The notes under the pieces: model-generated
Told to the model about the DNA's origin: nothing
Database searches by the model: none
Seen by the model: the letters and a program-made list of their open reading frames with translations, nothing else
Shown here: one piece after another, positions 1-5,323 of the stretch
Numbering within the stretch: position 1 is the first letter of the stretch
How the letters are laid out: every line of letters starts with the position of its first letter
Assembly (NCBI GenBank): GCA_023255355.1
Contig: JALRIU010000338.1
Location: 1-6,096, forward strand
Source of the DNA: Pseudomonadales bacterium
GTDB taxonomy: Bacteria > Pseudomonadota > Gammaproteobacteria > Pseudomonadales > JAHEIH01
Direction of reading: 5' to 3'
DNA: 6,096 bases
Made by a program: the position numbers and the translations under genes

Positions 1-147
1 CAAACCAAGTACTTTTTGGAGGCATTACATTTCCTGTATCCGCAATCGCAAATAACTGATCGATGGTTACAGCATACAAACTAAAAGCAGCTGCAAATTG
101 ACCATTGTCTACCCTATCCGCTAAAACCTGAAGATATATTCGATACA
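1..147 (+). other. Frame-disrupted RNase E segment at window start
   Basis: No single frame is open from the window edge into the RNase E tail: the tail frame has a TAA at 82-84. Residues resembling the RNase E stretch just before the scaffold (E. coli METPHYHVLRVRK...LSYMLPK) appear in successive frames: LEALHF in frame 1 (16-33), CIRNRK in frame 2 (35-52), VTAYKLKAAA in frame 3 (66-95), and then frame 1 again from 85. This pattern suggests several one-base shifts. Because RNase E is usually needed for normal growth, sequencing or assembly error near a contig end is more likely than a real broken gene. The match is by eye and over short segments. Confidence 0.45.
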
Positions 148-1410
148 ATGGCCATTGAAGACGAAGCGGTAGATGCACCAGTTGCTGCCGTTTCTGCGGT
201 TATTCGCACCCAGCCAGCACCGGTGCGCGAAGACGGTGCGCCCACACCAAAAGCAACGAAGCAACCTCAGCAACAACCTGCTCAAGAAGTTGCCACACCC
301 AAAAAAGGCTTATTTGGCAGGCTAATCAATGCATTGTTTGGCAACAGCGAAGAAAAAGCTGAAGAAGAAAACAACAAACAATCAAAACCAAATAACAAGC
401 GCAGCAACCAAAACCGCAATCGTCGTAACAATAAGGCTAAACGCGATGAGCAAAAGGCAAATAAACCTGCTGAGGTCGAGACTAGCGAAGACGAAAAATC
501 ATCAGATGGCGACAAACCTCGCCGTAATCGTCGCCGTCGTAATCGCCGTAAATCTGGCGATGAAACGTCAAGCAACACCCAACCAGTACAAGTTTCGGAT
601 AATGAAATTGATTCAGAAGAAGATTCGACCGACAAACCAAAGCGTCGCCAAGGTAATCGCAGCAATCGTAAACTTGAAGAACGCTCACGCGGTGGTGAAT
701 TAAGCGATAAAGCTCGAAATGCAAGCAAGGATGAAGAGCAACAAACTGAACAACCGAAGGAAATCGAAACACCCGTCGAAACAATCGCAGAAGTTTCAAC
801 TTCAGAACTAACTACTGTGACAAATGACAAGCCAGAACAGCTTGACATGATTGACGAACAGACTGAAGAAGCGCCTAAGCGTCGCCGTCGCACCCGTCGT
901 CGTAAGACTGAGACAGCTGTTGAAGAAACCACTCAACAAACCACAAGTGAGTCTAACGATGAAGAAACATCTACAGACCCAACTTCTGACGTCACTGTGG
1001 AGAGTGAAGTTAACGATGAAAACATCAAAAACCCAACTCCAGAAGTTGAAGAAAAAGTAGCCGCCAAAAAGCCTGCCAAAAAGGCACGCACCACAAAAGC
1101 TACTAAAAAGGAAACAACAGAAGCTGAAAAAGCACCCGAGGTCGTTGAGGTTGCAGCTCAACCTGCGCCCGTCGCGAAAAGTCGCGAACGTGCAGCCAAT
1201 GATCCTCGTTTGAGCCCAGCACCGGTAACCAATGTTGCTATCGAAACAGCGATTATTGATGTCCGAGCAATGATGACAGCACCGTTTGAGCTACCTTCGC
1301 CAACCCGTGCTGAACCAGCGCGTGCGGCCAATGATCCACGTGGACCTCGTAGTTTGGAAACCACTACACAGCAAGAAGATGTCAGCCCTGCTGAAAGCGT
1401 TGCTGAGTAA
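85..1410 (+). CDS. rne: Ribonuclease E, C-terminal scaffold part (5' end missing)
   Basis: This is the disordered C-terminal half of RNase E, the membrane-attached endoribonuclease that assembles the RNA degradosome; the catalytic half lies upstream of the window. The frame is open from 85, but 148 is only the first ATG and has no ribosome binding site, so it is not a true start. Counting from that ATG, residues 53-65 (GLFGRLINALFGN) match the amphipathic membrane-targeting helix of gammaproteobacterial RNase E (compare the GLLSRFFGALKALF segment of E. coli). Arg-rich RNA-binding patches follow at about 84-100, 124-135, 164-181 and 244-253, separated by acidic Glu/Asp/Ser/Thr-rich linkers. 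A Lys/Ala-rich, histone H1-like patch lies at 303-321. The motif RAANDPR occurs twice, at 348-354 and 392-398. Low complexity and charge blocks are typical of this tail. Identification rests on the helix, the Arg patches and the NDPR motifs; the catalytic domain is not visible, so a small doubt remains. Confidence 0.85.
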   Translation, partial: KQLQIDHCLPYPLKPEDIFDTMAIEDEAVDAPVAAVSAVIRTQPAPVREDGAPTPKATKQPQQQPAQEVATPKKGLFGRLINALFGNSEEKAEEENNKQSKPNNKRSNQNRNRRNNKAKRDEQKANKPAEVETSEDEKSSDGDKPRRNRRRRNRRKSGDETSSNTQPVQVSDNEIDSEEDSTDKPKRRQGNRSNRKLEERSRGGELSDKARNASKDEEQQTEQPKEIETPVETIAEVSTSELTTVTNDKPEQLDMIDEQTEEAPKRRRRTRRRKTETAVEETTQQTTSESNDEETSTDPTSDVTVESEVNDENIKNPTPEVEEKVAAKKPAKKARTTKATKKETTEAEKAPEVVEVAAQPAPVAKSRERAANDPRLSPAPVTNVAIETAIIDVRAMMTAPFELPSPTRAEPARAANDPRGPRSLETTTQQEDVSPAESVAE

Positions 1411-1418
1411 TTCTAACG

Positions 1419-1444
1419 AAGGCCGCATACGCGGCCTTTTTTTT
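1419..1444 (+). terminator. Intrinsic terminator of rne
   Basis: The stem GGCCGC (1421-1426) pairs with GCGGCC (1431-1436) across the four-base loop ATAC and is followed by eight T (1437-1444). It begins ten bases after the rne stop codon. Two A at 1419-1420 can extend the stem. This is a textbook Rho-independent terminator. Confidence 0.95.
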
Positions 1445-1594
1445 CGTCCAATAAAAACAACGATATAACCTTAAAAAAACAAGCATCAAAGTGATGCCAA
1501 CGACTATGGTATTATTTTGTTATTAAAAATTGTTCAACAAATCATCAGCCTTGTAATAAAAAATAGTTTTTTGCCTTTTTTCACGACCAAACTA

Positions 1595-1634
1595 TTGCAC
1601 AACATCCTTGTCCCTGTATAATTCGCGTCGTTCC
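1595..1634 (+). promoter_or_regulatory. Promoter of tRNA-Ser with GC-rich discriminator
   Basis: A perfect -10 box TATAAT lies at 1617-1622, with a weaker -35 TTGCAC at 1595-1600 and a 16-base spacer. The 12 bases between the -10 and the mature tRNA end (TCGCGTCGTTCC) are GC-rich next to the -10, as in stable-RNA promoters that are shut down by ppGpp in the stringent response. The stretch upstream (about 1545-1580) is A/T-tract rich and could act as an UP element. The -10 is convincing; the -35 matches only the first three consensus bases. Confidence 0.7.
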
Positions 1635-1722
1635 GGTGGGCTGGCTGAGTGGTCGAAAGCGGCGGTCTTGAAAACCGTTGAACCGAGAGGTTCCCGGGGT
1701 TCGAATCCCTGGCCCACCGCCA
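1635..1722 (+). tRNA. tRNA-Ser(UGA)
   Basis: The acceptor stem GGTGGGC (1635-1641) pairs with GCCCACC (1712-1718), followed by discriminator G1719 and encoded CCA (1720-1722). The anticodon loop CTTGAAA (1667-1673) sits between GCGGT and ACCGT and gives anticodon TGA (1669-1671), reading UCA and related serine codons. A long variable arm (about 1680-1694) marks a class II tRNA, and the T arm CGGGG-TTCGAAT-CCCTG (1695-1711) folds with one G-U pair. Length is 88 bases with CCA. Apparent minus-strand reading frames across this gene are artefacts. Confidence 0.98.
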
Positions 1723-1730
1723 AACAAACA

Positions 1731-1756
1731 AAGGCACCCTTATGGGTGCCTTTTTT
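1731..1756 (+). terminator. Intrinsic terminator of tRNA-Ser
   Basis: AAGGCACCC (1731-1739) pairs with GGGTGCCTT (1744-1752) over the loop TTAT; the T run extends to 1756. It lies eight bases after the tRNA CCA end, making the tRNA a single-gene transcription unit. Confidence 0.95.
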
Positions 1757-1760
1757 GTTT

Positions 1761-1905
1761 AAGGGCTGAGCCAGTAGATGAGAACCACGCAGGGGTTCGA
1801 CAAATTCATCTGAAACGAATTTGAACGTCGGCGCGAAGCAACGACGCCCATAGGGTGAGTGCCAGAATGGCACGAATATATCCCTAGCTGAACAACAAGC
1901 AGGCA
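1761..1905. repeat. Structured non-coding element with nested inverted repeats
   Basis: Between the tRNA terminator and the copper promoter I see no credible gene, but there is dense dyad symmetry. CAAATTC (1801-1807) pairs with GAATTTG (1817-1823), with GTT/AAC extending it past a three-base bulge. AGATGA (1776-1781) pairs with TCATCT (1806-1811) as an alternative. CGTCG (1826-1830) pairs with CGACG (1842-1846). GTGCCA (1859-1864) pairs with TGGCAC (1868-1873), enclosed by TAGGG (1851-1855) and CCCTA (1882-1886). This density suggests an intergenic repeat family member or a structured RNA. The minus-strand translation contains FVPFWHSPYGRR, which reminds me of short hypothetical proteins called over repeats of this sort; that is recollection, not a search result. 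Only one copy is present in the window, so repeat status is unproven. Confidence 0.4.
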
Positions 1906-1927
1906 AAATTTTTGACTCATAATGCCC

Positions 1928-1955
1928 TTGAATTAAACGCTCAAGTCACTATTAT
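1928..1955 (+). promoter_or_regulatory. Candidate promoter of the copper-resistance operon
   Basis: A -35-like TTGAAT (1928-1933) and a -10-like TATTAT (1950-1955) are separated by 16 bases, which would start transcription near 1962. An imperfectly placed dyad CTTGA-N9-TCAAG (1927-1931 and 1941-1945) overlaps the -35 and could be an operator. I do not see a clear CueR-type dyad or a recognisable cop box, so the regulator is unknown. The regulator gene is not in the window. Confidence 0.4.
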
Positions 1956-1985
1956 CAAGCAATGATTAATCCTAATTTGTTTTCG

Positions 1986-2369
1986 ATGCGACTATTAATT
2001 AAAAGTCTTATTGTTGTTCTGCTTTTAGTAGCAGGAAACACTAGCGCTTTCCCGCTAGAAAATAATCAGTCTCCTTGTGAAGAACACCAATCATCAAACA
2101 AAAAAATGCATCATATGGATGCCTCTCAACATTCGACAACAGACAACCACTCATGCTGCGATAACATGGCCAGTCTGGAAAACATATGTGATATGCAAAA
2201 CCCATGCGATGCTGCATCGCATTGCGGTCAAGTGTCATATCATTTAGATGGTCATATATTGATGAATACAGGGTTTACTTTGCTCAATCAAGCAACCGCC
2301 CCTCCCTCTTTTAGACTTAACCATACAGAACTGCACATTCCCCCAGAACTTCGCCCACCAAAGGTATAG
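1986..2369 (+). CDS. Small secreted His/Cys/Met-rich protein, copL-like by position
   Basis: This predicted 127-residue protein starts with a clear Sec signal peptide: MRLLIKS, a Leu/Val core, and a likely cleavage after NTSA (about residue 21). I prefer ATG 1986 to the in-frame ATG 1962, because 1962 falls at the predicted transcription start and adds eight residues before the basic signal-peptide end; neither has a good Shine-Dalgarno. The mature part is rich in metal ligands: Cys at 31, 57, 58, 68, 74 and 80, and ten His including an MHHM cluster at 41-44 and CC at 57-58. The tail is Pro-rich and ends RPPKV, as in several small metal-resistance proteins. It lies directly before copA, the position of copL in Xanthomonas copLAB, where CopL is needed for copper induction. 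A periplasmic copper-binding or inducing role is inferred from composition and context; I do not recognise a specific family. Confidence 0.75.
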   Translation: MRLLIKSLIVVLLLVAGNTSAFPLENNQSPCEEHQSSNKKMHHMDASQHSTTDNHSCCDNMASLENICDMQNPCDAASHCGQVSYHLDGHILMNTGFTLLNQATAPPSFRLNHTELHIPPELRPPKV

Positions 2370-2415
2370 CTCCTTCTGGCATTACCAGTAAATCCCATTT
2401 ACTTTTTAGGAGCTA
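2367..2415 (+). promoter_or_regulatory. Inverted repeat masking the copA ribosome binding site
   Basis: TAGCTCCT (2367-2374), which begins with the stop codon of the small upstream gene, is the exact reverse complement of AGGAGCTA (2408-2415), which contains the copA Shine-Dalgarno AGGAG (2408-2412). Inside lies a second stem, AGTAAAT (2387-2393) with ATTTACT (2397-2403) around CCC, followed by a short T run (2403-2407). A smaller CTGG/CCAG hairpin (2376-2379 and 2385-2388) competes with it. In the folded mRNA the copA ribosome site would be paired; a ribosome finishing the upstream gene would open it. This is inferred from sequence only. The inner stem plus T run could instead work as a weak attenuator. 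Confidence 0.55.
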
Positions 2416-2419
2416 AATA

Positions 2420-4471
2420 ATGCGAAAATATATTCCATCTTCAACTTCTGACGTCAATCCAACACGACGTATTTTTGTTAAAGGCGCTGCCGTAGCCAGC
2501 GCACTAGCAGGAATGGGCTATAGCCCCACTGCTTTATTTGCGGCAGTATCTAAAGGTTCCAACAGAATTGTTCCATCTGAAAGACCCCGCGAATTGTATG
2601 GTACGGAATTTTTCTTAGAAATTAGTGAATCAATCGTTAATTTTACGGGTGAGCCACAGCTTGCAAAAACAGTTAACAACATGTTGCCCTCACCTACTTT
2701 AGTTTGGCGTGAAGGAGACGAGGTCACTATTCACGTTAAAAACAATCTCCGTGAGGATACTTCACTACATTGGCACGGCATCATCCTTCCCTATGAAATG
2801 GACGGAGTTCCTGGTTTTGGTTTTAATGGTATTAAGCCAGGCGATACATTTATCTATAAGTTCAAAGTACAGCAACATGGCACTTACTGGTATCACAGCC
2901 ATTCTGACTTTCAACGGCCAGAGGGTATGTTTGGCGCCATTCGCGTCGAACCTAAAACACCAGATCCCTATATATATCAGCGCGACTACATTATTCAACT
3001 TGCCGACTGGAGCGACGAAGACCCACACGATATTTTACGTCATCTAAAACTGATGCCTGACTATTACAATTATAAACAAAGGACTATTGGTGATTTCTTT
3101 CAAGAGGCTGAACAAAAAGGTCTCCGTCAGGCGTTAACGGATCGTAAAATGTGGAACGAAATGTCCATGATGGATCGAGACTTGTCTGACGTTACCGGTG
3201 ATACCTACACCTTTTTAATGAACGGCCACTCTCCTGCAAGTCACTGGCGAGGCCTTTATAAACCTGGCGAAAAAGTTCGCCTACGCTTCATAAATACTGG
3301 TTCAATGACTTTTTACGATATCAATATCCCAGGTTTAAAAATGACCGTCATTGCAGCCGATGGCAATTTAGTTCAACCTGTTGAAGTTGACCAATTTCGT
3401 CTGGCAGTAGCAGAAACGTATGACGTAATAATTGAACCAACGAATGGCAAAGCGTTTGCCATTTTTGCTCAAGCGCTAGACCGCTCAGGGTATGCTATAG
3501 GTAGTATTACTACTGCTGAAAACGATCTAGCTCCTACCCCTGAAATGGATCCCCTACCCATACTTAGCCACGCGGATATGGGGCATAGCATGGATCACAG
3601 CAGCCACAACATGGAGGGTATGGACCACAGTAGCCACGACATGTCGAGCATGGATCACAGCAGTCACATGCCTAGCATGGATCACAGCAGCCACAATATG
3701 GCGAATTTGGACCACAGCAGCCACGACATGTCGAGCATGGATCACAGTAGTCACGACATGGCGAGCATGGACCACATCAGTCACAACATGCCGAACATGG
3801 ACCAAAGTAGCCACAATATGGCGAATATGGACCACAGCAGCCACAACATGCCGAGCATGGATCACAGCAGCCATAACATGGCGAGCATGGACCACAATAA
3901 TCACAATATGGCCAGCATACTTATGCCAAATGCCAATAATGAGGTTGCCGACTGGCCAGTAGAAATGGCAAAGGTTCGCTGGGGCGCAAATACCAACATG
4001 CAAATCACCGATGCTCAATATCGCCTGGATGATCCCGGTGTAGGCCTACGAAACAATGGACGCCGCGTCTTGACCTATGCAGATTTAAAAAACCTTTACC
4101 CTACTAATCGCGCAGCTAAACCTGACCGCGAAATTGTGCTTAATCTAACCGGCAATATGGAACGTTACTTGTGGTCGATAGACGGTGTCCCATTTTCAGA
4201 AGCAGACCCACTGTATCTTAAGTATGGTGAAAGGGTTCGAATTACTTTTATAAACCACACCATGATGACCCACCCCATGCACCTGCATGGTCTATGGAGC
4301 GATGTTGAAACCGGTGACAATAATTATCTCCCTCGCAAACATGTAGTTGTGGTGCAGCCTGGATCAAAGATGAGTATGCGAGTAAATGTTGACGCAAAAG
4401 GTCATTGGGCTTTCCATTGCCACATGATGTATCACATGAGCGGCATGTTCCGCCGTGTGATAGTGGCTTAA
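2420..4471 (+). CDS. copA: Copper-resistance multicopper oxidase CopA, Tat-exported
   Basis: This periplasmic multicopper oxidase (683 residues) is of the CopA copper-resistance family, which oxidises Cu(I) and/or sequesters copper. The Tat signal has twin arginines at 16-17 (TRRIFVKG) and a hydrophobic stretch ending near ALFA (38-41), consistent with export of a folded, copper-loaded enzyme. The N-terminal cupredoxin domain (about 55-178) holds HWHG (117-120) and HSH (159-161). A middle domain spans about 185-365. The C-terminal domain (about 510-683) holds HPMHLHG (618-624) and HCHMMYHMSGM (666-676), giving the type 1 ligands H618, C667, H672 and M676 and the type 2/3 histidines. All four copper motifs are present, so the enzyme should be active. 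Between the last two domains is an insert of 11 Met/His-rich decapeptides (391-499), longer than the five-repeat region known in Pseudomonas syringae CopA. The start is fixed by AGGAG seven bases upstream and by the Tat motif. copB follows after ten bases. Confidence 0.97.
   Translation: MRKYIPSSTSDVNPTRRIFVKGAAVASALAGMGYSPTALFAAVSKGSNRIVPSERPRELYGTEFFLEISESIVNFTGEPQLAKTVNNMLPSPTLVWREGDEVTIHVKNNLREDTSLHWHGIILPYEMDGVPGFGFNGIKPGDTFIYKFKVQQHGTYWYHSHSDFQRPEGMFGAIRVEPKTPDPYIYQRDYIIQLADWSDEDPHDILRHLKLMPDYYNYKQRTIGDFFQEAEQKGLRQALTDRKMWNEMSMMDRDLSDVTGDTYTFLMNGHSPASHWRGLYKPGEKVRLRFINTGSMTFYDINIPGLKMTVIAADGNLVQPVEVDQFRLAVAETYDVIIEPTNGKAFAIFAQALDRSGYAIGSITTAENDLAPTPEMDPLPILSHADMGHSMDHSSHNMEGMDHSSHDMSSMDHSSHMPSMDHSSHNMANLDHSSHDMSSMDHSSHDMASMDHISHNMPNMDQSSHNMANMDHSSHNMPSMDHSSHNMASMDHNNHNMASILMPNANNEVADWPVEMAKVRWGANTNMQITDAQYRLDDPGVGLRNNGRRVLTYADLKNLYPTNRAAKPDREIVLNLTGNMERYLWSIDGVPFSEADPLYLKYGERVRITFINHTMMTHPMHLHGLWSDVETGDNNYLPRKHVVVVQPGSKMSMRVNVDAKGHWAFHCHMMYHMSGMFRRVIVA
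3590..3916 (+). repeat. Eleven tandem 30-bp units encoding Met/His-rich decapeptides in CopA
   Basis: The consensus unit is MDHSSHNMxS/N. Units start at 3590, 3620, 3650, 3677, 3707, 3737, 3767, 3797, 3827, 3857 and 3887. All are 30 bases except the third, which is 27 (one codon lost after the second His). The block supplies 21 His and 21 Met, with Asp alternating, a composition suited to binding Cu(I) and Cu(II). Units differ mostly at synonymous positions and at the ninth residue; unit 5 starts with Leu and unit 8 has Gln for the first His. Units 2-3 resemble 5-6, and 4-5 resemble 8-9, suggesting growth by block duplication. Frame is kept throughout. Open reading on the minus strand here is a by-product of the periodicity. 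Confidence 0.95.
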
Positions 4472-4481
4472 GGAGGTTGCG
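4469..4481 (+). promoter_or_regulatory. Very strong ribosome binding site of copB overlapping the copA stop
   Basis: TAAGGAGGT (4469-4477) contains the copA TAA stop and is a full complement of the anti-Shine-Dalgarno core. It is five bases before ATG 4482 and eight before ATG 4485. This arrangement favours re-initiation by ribosomes that have just ended copA. Confidence 0.85.
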
Positions 4482-5162
4482 ATGATGAAGATTAAATACC
4501 ATTTATGTGCCACATCTTTGCTTGCAAGCTCTATCTGCCATGCTGGCATGATGGAAGATCCATGGGTGGGACAAATATTATTTGATAAGTTTGAAATAAA
4601 CCCGGAACAAAGCAAAAATCTAAACTGGACGATGGATGCCAAACTCTATCAAAACCTATCAGGCTTTATTTGGCGATCCGAAGGAAGCCATGCTGATGGC
4701 GAGACTGAAAGCGAAAACATGTTTTTATTTTCCAAGGGCTTTAAACCCTACTGGGATTGGCAGATTGGTATAGGCCAAGACACAGGTGATATCGATAAAA
4801 CTTGGGGTGTGATTGGTGTTTCCGGCATGGCGCCCTATTTCTTCGAATCTAACGCTCATCTTCTCGTAAACGACGATGGTGCGTTATTTAAAGCCGACTT
4901 TGAACGCGAATATTTAATCACCCAGCGATTGATGTGGGCACCTGAAATAGAGGTCAAACTCGCCTCAGCTAAAATGCCTGATATCGGCGTTGGCTCAGGC
5001 CTTTCATCAATAAAATTGGGGCTGCGCTTGCGTTATGAGTTTAGCCGTAAGTTTGCCCCATATGCGGGAATTGAATGGCATAAGAATTTTGGCGAAACAG
5101 CCAAAATCAGTGGAATTGGTAGCGATACTCAAGCAGTATTAGGCGTTCGATTCTGGTTCTAA
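4482..5162 (+). CDS. copB: Outer-membrane copper-resistance protein CopB, short form
   Basis: CopB family protein (226 residues), an outer-membrane beta-barrel partner of CopA in copper resistance. A Sec signal peptide covers about residues 1-21 (ending SSICHA). Family hallmarks seen are an LFDKFE start to the barrel (33-38), IWRSEGS (63-69), a KPYWDWQIG strand (88-96), a GMAPYFFE segment (115-122), LITQRLMWAPE (145-155), GSGLSSIKLGLRLRYE (171-186), FAPYAGIEW (191-199) and a terminal GVRFWF (221-226). The final Phe is the usual outer-membrane assembly signal. The Met/His-rich region that many CopB proteins carry between signal and barrel is nearly absent here: only GMMEDPW separates them. The start may be ATG 4482 or the adjacent ATG 4485; the strong Shine-Dalgarno fits both. 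The ten-base gap to copA indicates one operon. Confidence 0.95.
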   Translation: MMKIKYHLCATSLLASSICHAGMMEDPWVGQILFDKFEINPEQSKNLNWTMDAKLYQNLSGFIWRSEGSHADGETESENMFLFSKGFKPYWDWQIGIGQDTGDIDKTWGVIGVSGMAPYFFESNAHLLVNDDGALFKADFEREYLITQRLMWAPEIEVKLASAKMPDIGVGSGLSSIKLGLRLRYEFSRKFAPYAGIEWHKNFGETAKISGIGSDTQAVLGVRFWF

Positions 5163-5175
5163 AATGCATTTCACC

Positions 5176-5207
5176 AAGAGGATGGCATAAAACCATCCTC
5201 TTTTTTT
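5176..5207 (+). terminator. Intrinsic terminator of the copper operon
   Basis: AAGAGGATGG (5176-5185) pairs with CCATCCTCTT (5193-5202) across a seven-base loop, and the T run continues to 5207. It lies 13 bases after the copB stop and separates the operon from fadD. Confidence 0.95.
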
Positions 5208-5262
5208 GGAGTTTCTAAAATTCATTGAGAATTCATTTATGAGGTTTGGCGAAAACTGCCTC

Positions 5263-5311
5263 TTGCCCTATCAATGCACTCTCTATAGTCTCATTTGTGT
5301 TAATAACAAAT
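5263..5311 (+). promoter_or_regulatory. Possible fadD promoter and operator
   Basis: A -10-like TATAGT (5284-5289) follows a -35-like TTGCCC (5263-5268) at a short 15-base spacing. Just downstream, ATTTGT (5293-5298) and ACAAAT (5306-5311) form an inverted repeat with a seven-base spacer, placed where a repressor would block transcription or early elongation. I cannot match it to the FadR or PsrA consensus with confidence. The rest of the 5208-5323 gap holds only an AATTCATT direct repeat (5219-5226 and 5230-5237). Confidence 0.3.
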
Positions 5312-5323
5312 AGGTTGTAGTTT

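Noticed and set aside
148..150. ATG 148 as the start of an independent 420-residue protein
   Set aside because: It has no Shine-Dalgarno, the frame is open upstream to 85, and the protein begins in the middle of an RNase E-like linker.
282..932. Minus-strand open frame of 216 codons inside rne
   Set aside because: Its Ser/Arg/Leu-rich translation is the mirror of the Glu/Arg/Asn-rich RNase E tail; no ribosome site or domain is visible.
1473..1497. Hairpin GCATCA-AAG-TGATGC next to an A run, which would be a minus-strand terminator
   Set aside because: No minus-strand gene ends here and the stem is only six pairs; the proximal rne terminator already explains the region.
1534..1906. Minus-strand frames over tRNA-Ser and the structured element
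   Set aside because: They run through the tRNA gene and its terminator. The distal part (FVPFWHSPYGRR) may be a commonly mis-called repeat translation, so I treat it as non-coding.
3554..4018. Long minus-strand open frame (154 codons) across the copA repeat
   Set aside because: It is produced by the 30-base periodicity of the Met/His repeat; it has a repetitive HARHV-type translation, no ribosome site and lies wholly inside a convincing gene.
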